DNA of 8,388 bases from an uncultured Gammaproteobacteria bacterium (GTDB lineage: Bacteria > Pseudomonadota > Gammaproteobacteria > SZUA-140): contig CALZMY010000235.1 of NCBI GenBank assembly GCA_945788675.1, positions 1 to 8,388 on the forward strand, in the 5' to 3' direction. Made by a program: the position numbers and the translations under genes. This document shows positions 1-5,765 of this stretch, piece by piece (position 1 is the first letter of the stretch; the number at the start of each line of letters is the position of its first letter). The notes below the pieces were generated by a model. That model was not told the DNA's origin. It made no database searches and saw only the letters and a list, made by a program, of their open reading frames with translations.

Positions 1-1767
1 CTTTTGGGCCACCTCAGGAATCAGTACCTGCTGCTCAACAAAGCCAGCAAACATTTGATGTAATGCGATCTTGCTTACATTTTTATCAAGTTTAATCAGC
101 TGCTTCGCCACATAAATGAGCGCATCTCCAGTCACTCGCTCATATCTATTTATCACAGCAGAGCGGGACACCATCTCATCCAGTAGCTCATATTCTGATT
201 TACCGGCAACGGATGCCACCTTTTGGACAATACGCCAGTAGGCTTTCTGAAAAGCCCGCACCTGACGTCGCCGATAGGGTGTTATGTTCACATCCTCCTC
301 ATCAGCATAATCAGAGCGCATTACCTCGATAAAATGCTCTGCCGTCATCCAGTCGCCACCCGTCTGAAACCATTCCGGTAACTCACGCAGGATATCTCGC
401 ATACAAAATACTGCATCCCAACTGATGCCATCACCGACCGCATAAATACCGCGTACAGATTTAGCGCGTTCAAATATCGAAAACAGGCGACGAAACCCAT
501 CAATCAACTCAGCGCCATATCCATCACGCAAATACAACCGAATATATGACGTTTTAAAACCCATTTTATACAGCAATAACTCGTTTCTGGTCTGTGAAAA
601 CACATTCAAAAAAACATTAATCGCTGGCGCATCAGAAAATTCTTTAATAGGGCGTTTTTTGCCTCTTATTAAATAATCAGTTATCTGCGAAAATGTCTGC
701 ACAATATATTTCGCCTTATTTTTCTGTTCCGTAATGGTGGTTGACATGCGTTCGGCATCATCATAACGATACTCATAATGAAAAAGACCAAACTGACGCA
801 ACGAACCGTAATCGATAATACCGCCATCAGACAAAATATTATCGCCATCCCAATCCATCCAGCAGAATATATAGTCACTTTCTAAACGTGCTGCCATGCG
901 GCCAAAGGCGTGGGCAATATGATCAAGCATTGCTGGATACCTGTTATTCCCAGGAACCATTGGCCAATCACCATTAGCAACCTGCCGTTCAATATAGAAG
1001 TCAACCGCCGCCTTCAACCTGTCATATCGACCTTGCTTCAAGTGATGAAAAAAGTGCGCAGGTCTTAATAAGTTCTTCGCGGTACGCACATTCACGGAAG
1101 TGCCATCAGGGTAGCCTATCAGTAACAAGGTGCGTTCTGTTGTTATATTACTGCGATGAAAGATATCACTCATCAACGCTGCACCCACACCATCGAGTAG
1201 ATCCCCTCGCCCACTGCCATATGAGGCATTGTTGTCGCCACTCTTAAAATAGCGCCCTTCATGAGCAGTTGCAGGACTAAGACAGGTAACACCCGTTCCA
1301 CAACTTGAGATATCCCACGTCACTCCCCGCCCCGTGAAACAGCCATTCCAGATACTACGACCATCACCAGAGGTTAAACCGGTACGCCCAGGGTGCTGCA
1401 ACTGTAAGTAACGTGTTGCCATATATTTTTCTGCGCGAATCTCTGCCGGGGACACAGTCACACCCTTTTCAATGTCATACTCGTTGATCACTTCGATACT
1501 GAAGGTCCCAAGTAACTTTTCACACAATTTCTTATTCAGTACATGACGATGTCCCTCAGGCAGTAGCCCCATCTCTTTGGCCAACTCAAAATTAAAATAG
1601 AAAACCTCGCCACCATGACGCGTCTTAACCCTGTATTCAACGTACCCATCAGGGACTGCAGGTTTGAATGGGTGGCTTCCGTCAATCGTGTCAAACGCCG
1701 CATACCGAGCGGATCTGGAAAATCGACCTCCACCACTTCTCCGATTGTTTTTGCTCATATTTTTCAT
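1..1767 (-). CDS. Divergent SelO/YdiU-like pseudokinase (putative protein adenylyltransferase), C-terminus beyond the left edge
   Basis: The frame is open for 589 codons from ATG 1767 to base 1, with no stop. SelO proteins have a kinase fold but transfer AMP from ATP to protein hydroxyl side chains. Motifs in SelO order (numbered from ATG 1767): GDGR 134-137; a GTG turn 157-159 in place of the KGAG segment; GSGR 184-187; R228 and R235, seven apart like the two arginines that hold the flipped ATP in SelO; a catalytic-loop DN (309-310); and, nine residues after N310, DYG (319-321), the metal-binding motif. The fit to the family is collinear but remote. The glycine-rich-loop lysine aligns with C156 and its helix-C glutamate with about A196, so the usual ion pair appears missing. 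At least 268 residues follow DYG, more than the roughly 220 I recall for E. coli YdiU, so there is extra C-terminal sequence. ATG 1758 and GTG 1779 are alternative starts; none has a good Shine-Dalgarno site. Substrate unknown. The alignment is from memory. Confidence 0.72.
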   Translation of the reverse strand, partial: MKNMSKNNRRSGGGRFSRSARYAAFDTIDGSHPFKPAVPDGYVEYRVKTRHGGEVFYFNFELAKEMGLLPEGHRHVLNKKLCEKLLGTFSIEVINEYDIEKGVTVSPAEIRAEKYMATRYLQLQHPGRTGLTSGDGRSIWNGCFTGRGVTWDISSCGTGVTCLSPATAHEGRYFKSGDNNASYGSGRGDLLDGVGAALMSDIFHRSNITTERTLLLIGYPDGTSVNVRTAKNLLRPAHFFHHLKQGRYDRLKAAVDFYIERQVANGDWPMVPGNNRYPAMLDHIAHAFGRMAARLESDYIFCWMDWDGDNILSDGGIIDYGSLRQFGLFHYEYRYDDAERMSTTITEQKNKAKYIVQTFSQITDYLIRGKKRPIKEFSDAPAINVFLNVFSQTRNELLLYKMGFKTSYIRLYLRDGYGAELIDGFRRLFSIFERAKSVRGIYAVGDGISWDAVFCMRDILRELPEWFQTGGDWMTAEHFIEVMRSDYADEEDVNITPYRRRQVRAFQKAYWRIVQKVASVAGKSEYELLDEMVSRSAVINRYERVTGDALIYVAKQLIKLDKNVSKIALHQMFAGFVEQQVLIPEVAQK

Positions 1768-1839
1768 ATCGGATAGCACCAGGCCTACTTTAGAAAAACA
1801 GCGGGGTATAACTTCTATAATTCTTCAGAAGTTCCTCCT
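1768..1839. promoter_or_regulatory. Divergent intergenic region with dyad and TATAAT
   Basis: This is the 72-bp space between the minus-strand SelO-like gene and the plus-strand gene at 1840. It holds an inverted repeat, AACTTCT at 1810-1816 and AGAAGTT at 1827-1833, with a 10-nt loop. A perfect -10-like TATAAT on the plus strand lies at 1816-1821, starting at the last base of the left arm. No convincing -35 hexamer sits 16-18 bp upstream of it, so a promoter is only possible. A repressor bound to the dyad would cover the hexamer; that is inference. Confidence 0.3.
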
Positions 1840-2292
1840 GTGGCCGCTAAATTAAGCAACATATTCAATCAAATTTTAAGCGACCGTATGAGCACAAGAA
1901 TAGAGAATGTCCCCAGGCTCAAGACTGTTCCTGCATCCATTAATGCACAACTTTACAACATTACACGGCTGGCAACGATCAGATTTGGCACACCACTTCG
2001 TCTACGGCTACCCGGCCTCAGAACCATCGATGTCATCCTCAATAGAAACACCTGGGTGTGTGTCGATCGTGCAATGTATGACCTTCCAGCACTTGCCTGG
2101 ACTCACATCAACCATGAAGCACGGCTTGCACTGCATACCCCTGTTGAAAGTGAGCTACACTACTATCATATTCATGCAAACATCTCAGCACATAAGGTAC
2201 TGGATAGCCTACACGCAGGACTGGAAGAGATGTTAGCCAACGCTGCGCCAAACAAGCCAGGACAGGTCATAAAATTACCCCAGCCAAAATGA
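1840..2292 (+). CDS. Conserved-looking hypothetical protein, about 150 residues
   Basis: I cannot name this protein. The reading frame starts at GTG 1840 (an AGAAG, weak as a Shine-Dalgarno, lies 8 nt upstream) or at ATG 1888, which gives 134 residues. It has no signal peptide, no membrane segment and no cysteine pair. The N-terminus looks like an amphipathic helix. The middle carries a strand-like stretch (WVCVDR at about residues 71-76, then LPALAW at 81-86). After this come HTPVESELHYYHIHA at about 98-112 and a helix ending near residue 134. The phrase combining a proline-valine with E-L-x-Y-Y-H-x-H resembles uncharacterised small proteins of other gammaproteobacteria as I remember them, which supports a real gene. 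It is transcribed away from the SelO-like gene and toward the small exported-protein gene at 2409-2723. The overlapping plus-strand frame at 1907-2236 lacks such features. Confidence 0.6.
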   Translation: MAAKLSNIFNQILSDRMSTRIENVPRLKTVPASINAQLYNITRLATIRFGTPLRLRLPGLRTIDVILNRNTWVCVDRAMYDLPALAWTHINHEARLALHTPVESELHYYHIHANISAHKVLDSLHAGLEEMLANAAPNKPGQVIKLPQPK

Positions 2293-2408
2293 TAAATCAC
2301 TACGAGTAGCCGTACAGATCATCACCCCAACTTTCACCGGGATAGCAAAGTGTTTTATTAAAACGGATATTAAAGCTGTATGAATGGAAGCACTACCGGG
2401 AACTGGTA

Positions 2409-2723
2409 TCAACCGAGCAGGATACGCTTACGGCCTCTGATCTTATTTTTACGCTCACGCAGAATACGCATTTTTTTTGCCTTTTCTCTTTCAAACACAG
2501 TAGCGGCCTCACTCATACTGATAGCACCACGTTCAACCTGCTGGCACAATCCACTCCGTAAGCGATGTAAGCTCTGCCAGGTAGAGAAGTACTTATATTT
2601 TGAAACAACTCGTTCCCACTGCTGATTGCCCTTCTCTTGACTACAGTAATCATCGCTCTCTGCAATTGCAGTACAAGAGAAAAAAGAGAACAAAACGGTC
2701 ATGGCAATAACTTTAATCTTCAT
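2409..2723 (-). CDS. Small exported basic protein of unknown function
   Basis: The protein has 104 residues from ATG 2723. The N-terminus MKIKVIAMTVLFSFFSCTAI is a clear Sec signal peptide: two lysines, a hydrophobic core, and a probable signal peptidase I site after A21 (AIA before ES). C17 follows FFS, a poor lipobox, so a lipoprotein is less likely. The mature part of about 83 residues has two cysteines (C27, C60), which could form a disulfide in the periplasm, a W-Q-x-L-H-x-L-R-x-G-L-C core at about 49-60, and a strongly basic helical tail (about residues 81-100). A TTG start at 2771 would put 16 residues in front of the signal peptide and is rejected. The gene runs in the same direction as argB but 206 bp downstream of it, with inverted repeats in between, so it is probably a separate transcription unit. 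I do not recognise the family. Confidence 0.62.
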   Translation of the reverse strand: MKIKVIAMTVLFSFFSCTAIAESDDYCSQEKGNQQWERVVSKYKYFSTWQSLHRLRSGLCQQVERGAISMSEAATVFEREKAKKMRILRERKNKIRGRKRILLG

Positions 2724-2812
2724 ACTGGATATATCGTCCAACCCCACCACTTCTTGACAGGGAAAAGACAAAAATATCAGGCTTGCACAGTTGAATTTCT
2801 ATGCGACATCGC

Positions 2813-2848
2813 TAGCCATATATTTTTTATATTAAAAACATATGGCTA
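2813..2848. repeat. Inverted repeat TAGCCATAT/ATATGGCTA
   Basis: The 9-bp arms lie at 2813-2821 and 2840-2848. Past one mismatch the stem continues with TTTTT (2823-2827) against AAAAA (2834-2838), leaving a 6-nt loop. It sits between argB and the upstream side of the small exported-protein gene. The stem is A/T-rich and lacks a G/C core directly followed by a T tract, so a classical terminator is doubtful; an operator or structured leader is equally possible. Confidence 0.5.
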
Positions 2849-2867
2849 ACAACTTTCAAGACTGAAG

Positions 2868-2894
2868 TAGCCTACGGAGGAATTCCACAGGCTA
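2868..2894. repeat. Second inverted repeat TAGCCT/AGGCTA enclosing GGAATTCC
   Basis: The 6-bp arms at 2868-2873 and 2889-2894 flank a perfect 8-bp palindrome GGAATTCC at 2879-2886. The outer arms share TAGCC/GGCTA with the inverted repeat 20 bp away at 2813-2848. It lies 35 bp past the argB stop codon. Function unknown. Confidence 0.35.
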
Positions 2895-2929
2895 ATGAGA
2901 GAACAAATAAAACACCTTTTTCGATAGCA

Positions 2930-3826
2930 TCAGCTACGGCGAATCAATGTCCCGACCCCTTGATTGGTAAAGATCTCAAGCAGTACCGCATGCTCAACAC
3001 GTCCATCGATGATGTGCGCTGTATTGACGCCACACTGCACTGCCTCCAGCGCACAACGAATCTTCGGCAGCATCCCTCCATAGATCGAACCGTCTGCAAT
3101 CAGCTTTTCAACATCCTTGCGTGTTATACCGGACACCACATTGTCATTTTTATCCAGCACACCGGCTGTATTTGTCAAAAGCATTAGTTTCTCGGCACCC
3201 AGGACCTCCGCAATCTTACCCGCAACAAGATCAGCATTGATATTATAAGACTGTCCATCCTTCCCCACACCAATAGGGGCAATGACCGGGATAAAATCGC
3301 CGCCAACCAACATATCGACGACTGAAGTATTGATACTGGAAACCTCACCTACATGTCCAATATCAATAATCTCTGATGCATTCATTTCAGGGGCACTACT
3401 GGTAAAGGTCAATTTACGCGCGTGAATAAGATCACCATCTTTACCAGTCAGACCCACGGCCGAACCACCATGCTGGTTGATCAAACTAACGATTTCCTTA
3501 TTGACCAGGCCGCCCAACACCATCTCAACCACATCCATGGTCTCGCTATCGGTAACACGCATTCCTTCTACAAAATGGCTCTCCTTGCCAATCTTCTCCA
3601 ATAGTGCGCCGATCTGAGGACCGCCGCCATGTACAACGACTGGATTCATACCCACCAGTTTCATCAATACAACATCACGCGCAAAGCTATTCTTCAGCGC
3701 ATCATCTACCATCGCATTACCACCATATTTGATCACAATGGTCTTACCAGAAAAACGCTGTATATAAGGCAGCGCCTCAGTCAATACCTTTGCAATATTC
3801 ATTGCCGATGTCGTGTCTAATGTCAT
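2930..3826 (-). CDS. argB: N-acetylglutamate kinase, arginine-sensitive type
   Basis: ArgB phosphorylates N-acetyl-L-glutamate with ATP to N-acetylglutamyl 5-phosphate, the second step of arginine synthesis in the cytoplasm. The 298 residues show the amino-acid-kinase fold: KYGGN at 33-37 (phosphate-binding lysine K33), HGGGP at 66-70, NINAD at 195-199 and GGMLPKI at 250-256 with the second phosphate-contacting lysine. Unlike the 258-residue E. coli enzyme, it has an extra N-terminal helix (about residues 5-25) and the C-terminal signature IDGRVEHAVLLEIFTNQG (273-290). In the Pseudomonas and Thermotoga enzymes these mark hexameric, arginine-inhibited kinases. This suggests feedback control by arginine and the acetyl-recycling pathway. 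ATG 3826 keeps the N-helix intact; M9 would cut it. It is the last gene of the coaBC-dut-algC-argB set, 66 bp after algC. No clear ArgR box was seen. Confidence 0.97.
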   Translation of the reverse strand: MTLDTTSAMNIAKVLTEALPYIQRFSGKTIVIKYGGNAMVDDALKNSFARDVVLMKLVGMNPVVVHGGGPQIGALLEKIGKESHFVEGMRVTDSETMDVVEMVLGGLVNKEIVSLINQHGGSAVGLTGKDGDLIHARKLTFTSSAPEMNASEIIDIGHVGEVSSINTSVVDMLVGGDFIPVIAPIGVGKDGQSYNINADLVAGKIAEVLGAEKLMLLTNTAGVLDKNDNVVSGITRKDVEKLIADGSIYGGMLPKIRCALEAVQCGVNTAHIIDGRVEHAVLLEIFTNQGVGTLIRRS

Positions 3827-3892
3827 ATCAATACTCGATCAGTAAAACTTGAAAACCTGCTTAACTATATCCAGCCTCTACATACAGTCATA

Positions 3893-5275
3893 CTAGAATG
3901 GGAGCTTCAGGTCGGATGAGATGTTCAGCATCGCTTCTTTAAACCTGCCCTGAATACGCTTAAGCGAGTCTTGGCTATCCGCTTCAAAACGAATCACCAG
4001 GCAAGGTGTTGTATTAGAGGCACGCACCAATCCCCAGCCATCACCAAAATCAACACGCATACCATCAATCGTGTTCATCTTACCATCCTCAAAACTAACC
4101 TCAGCGACAAAACGTTTAATGAACGCATGATGTTCGCCTTCATCCATTTTTACCTGTAATTCAGGGGTACTGTGAGCCTCAGGCAGGGCCGCAAATAGCT
4201 CTGTGGGAGTCGCGTCACTTGCCGTTAAAATCTCAAGCAGCCGCGCCCCAGTATAGATGCCATCATCAAACCCATACCAGCGCTCTTTGAAAAAAATATG
4301 GCCACTCATTTCGCCCGCCAGCAACGCCCCAGTCTCTTTCATCTTCGCCTTAACCAGTGAATGCCCCGTTTTCCACATCAGCGGTTTTCCACCATTATCT
4401 GCGATCACCTTCCCGAGGTGATTGCTACATTTGATATCGTAAATAATTTCAGCGCCGGGATTCCGCGCCAGCACATCAACCGCGTAGAGCATCATCTGCC
4501 GATCGGGCCAGATCACATGGCCAGTGGAGTCCACTACGCCGAGGCGATCACCATCACCATCAAATGCAAAACCCAGATCGGCACCATAGGCCTCCACAGC
4601 GAGTATCATGTCCTGTAGATTTTTGGGCTGACTAGGATCCGGGTGGTGATTGGGAAAGTGGCCATCCACCTCACAAAATAGTTCGATCACATCGCAGCCC
4701 AGCTTTCTAAATAATTCGGGGGCTATGACACCCGCCACGCCATTGCCACAATCGACCACTACCTTCAGTTGACTCGTAAGCTTAATATCACCGACCACCC
4801 GCGCCACATAATCCGGAATAATATCCAGTGCCCGGTACGCTCCTTCATCACCGTCGTGAAAATCACCCCGTTCAATACGACGTCGCAACCCCTGAATCGC
4901 CTCTTCTGCCAGCGTTTCACCACCCAGCACCATCTTGAAACCGTTGTAATTAGAAGGGTTGTGGCTACCGGTCACCATGACACCAGAGTCAATACCCAGA
5001 TGGTGGGTCGCAAAATAGAGCAGTGGTGTGGGTACCATGCCGACATCAATGACATCGCGACCCACATCACGCAGTCCCTGCGTCAGCGCCGCGACAAAGG
5101 CACCGCCGGAGAGACGTCCGTCACGCGCCACTGCTACGGTCTGCTGATTACGCGCATGGGCTTCACTACCGATCGCCCGACCGATGTCATAGACCACTTC
5201 ATCGCTCAACGTCTCACCCACGATGCCTCGAATATCATATGCCTTAAAAATTGACGCGGAAAAATTACTACTCAT
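3893..5275 (-). CDS. algC: Phosphomannomutase/phosphoglucomutase (AlgC type)
   Basis: This enzyme interconverts mannose 6-phosphate and mannose 1-phosphate, and the glucose counterparts, supplying sugar nucleotides for lipopolysaccharide and exopolysaccharide. Its 460 residues match the 463 of Pseudomonas aeruginosa AlgC. All four family motifs are in place: phosphoserine S104 in TGSHNPSNYNG (102-112), the magnesium loop DGDGDR (239-244), the sugar-recognition loop GEMSGH (321-326) and the phosphate-binding loop RASNTTP (418-424). FKAYDIRG (10-17) marks the true N-terminus. Some gammaproteobacterial relatives carry a large N-terminal membrane extension; this one does not. It lies 34 bp downstream of dut and 66 bp upstream of argB, the order known from Pseudomonas. 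manB is an alternative name. No active-site residue is missing. Confidence 0.95.
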   Translation of the reverse strand: MSSNFSASIFKAYDIRGIVGETLSDEVVYDIGRAIGSEAHARNQQTVAVARDGRLSGGAFVAALTQGLRDVGRDVIDVGMVPTPLLYFATHHLGIDSGVMVTGSHNPSNYNGFKMVLGGETLAEEAIQGLRRRIERGDFHDGDEGAYRALDIIPDYVARVVGDIKLTSQLKVVVDCGNGVAGVIAPELFRKLGCDVIELFCEVDGHFPNHHPDPSQPKNLQDMILAVEAYGADLGFAFDGDGDRLGVVDSTGHVIWPDRQMMLYAVDVLARNPGAEIIYDIKCSNHLGKVIADNGGKPLMWKTGHSLVKAKMKETGALLAGEMSGHIFFKERWYGFDDGIYTGARLLEILTASDATPTELFAALPEAHSTPELQVKMDEGEHHAFIKRFVAEVSFEDGKMNTIDGMRVDFGDGWGLVRASNTTPCLVIRFEADSQDSLKRIQGRFKEAMLNISSDLKLPF

Positions 5276-5309
5276 AAGCCTGCATCACTCCCCAATCAGA
5301 GTTAGTTAT

Positions 5310-5765
5310 TTAATGACGACCTGAATGACCAAAGCCACCCGCGCCGCGATCGCTGCTATCAAACTCATCAACGATATCAAAACTCACCTGCACTACCGGC
5401 ATAAATACCATCTGCGCGATGCGTTCCCCAACATTGACCACAAAAGGAGTGTCACCGCGATTCCAGCACGAGACAAACAGCTGCCCCTGATAATCTGAAT
5501 CAATCAGCCCCACCAGATTCCCGAGCACAATGCCGTGCTTATGTCCCAGACCAGAACGCGGCAACAGCACCGCCGCCAGCGACGGGTCTGCCACGTGGAC
5601 CGCCAGCCCCGTCGGAATCAAATGTGTCTCACCCGGTTGAATCTCCAGCGTCTCATCAATACAGGCGCGCAGATCCATCCCCGCCGAGCCGTCTGTGGCG
5701 TAGGCAGGCAGTGGTAACGCTTTGCCAATACGTGAATCAAGAATTTTTAGTTGAATCTTTTGCAT
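5310..5765 (-). CDS. dut: Deoxyuridine 5'-triphosphate nucleotidohydrolase (dUTPase)
   Basis: Dut splits dUTP into dUMP and pyrophosphate, keeping uracil out of DNA and feeding thymidylate synthesis. All five trimeric-dUTPase motifs are present (numbered from ATG 5765): ATDGSAGMDL (23-32), PRSGLG (69-74), GLIDSDYQG (86-94, catalytic D89), GERIAQMVF (113-121) and the C-terminal flexible arm RGAGGFGHSG (140-149). From ATG 5765 the protein is 151 residues, the same as E. coli Dut. A TTG just upstream at 5768 is not needed: GGAG on the minus strand stands about 7 nt before the ATG. The first 29 bp overlap the end of coaBC in another frame, so the two genes are probably translationally coupled. 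The enzyme looks intact. Confidence 0.97.
   Translation of the reverse strand: MQKIQLKILDSRIGKALPLPAYATDGSAGMDLRACIDETLEIQPGETHLIPTGLAVHVADPSLAAVLLPRSGLGHKHGIVLGNLVGLIDSDYQGQLFVSCWNRGDTPFVVNVGERIAQMVFMPVVQVSFDIVDEFDSSDRGAGGFGHSGRH

Noticed and set aside
1790..1839. On the minus strand AGGAGG (1834-1839) is followed 5 nt later by CTG (1826-1828) and 12 sense codons to TAA (1790-1792), resembling a leader peptide before the SelO-like gene.
   Set aside because: CTG starts are very rare, the peptide has no telling composition, and no attenuator-like structure follows. The plus-strand CCTCCT may be chance.
1907..2236. 109-codon plus-strand frame overlapping the hypothetical gene at 1840.
   Set aside because: It is wholly contained in the longer frame and its composition (many His, Cys and Met, no regular pattern) looks like an out-of-frame reading.
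2352..2364. GTTTT-ATT-AAAAC mini-hairpin in the convergent gap 2293-2408, considered as a terminator.
   Set aside because: Five A/T-rich pairs without a G/C core or T tract are too weak to call a terminator.
2895..2927. Ten-codon plus-strand frame starting at ATG 2895 downstream of GGAGG (2876-2880).
   Set aside because: The 14-nt spacing is too long, the peptide is tiny, and it lies in the inverted-repeat region; no support as a gene.
4769..5254. 161-codon plus-strand open frame inside algC.
   Set aside because: It lies fully antisense to algC, whose motifs are all intact, and its translation shows no domain or signal; it is a shadow frame.
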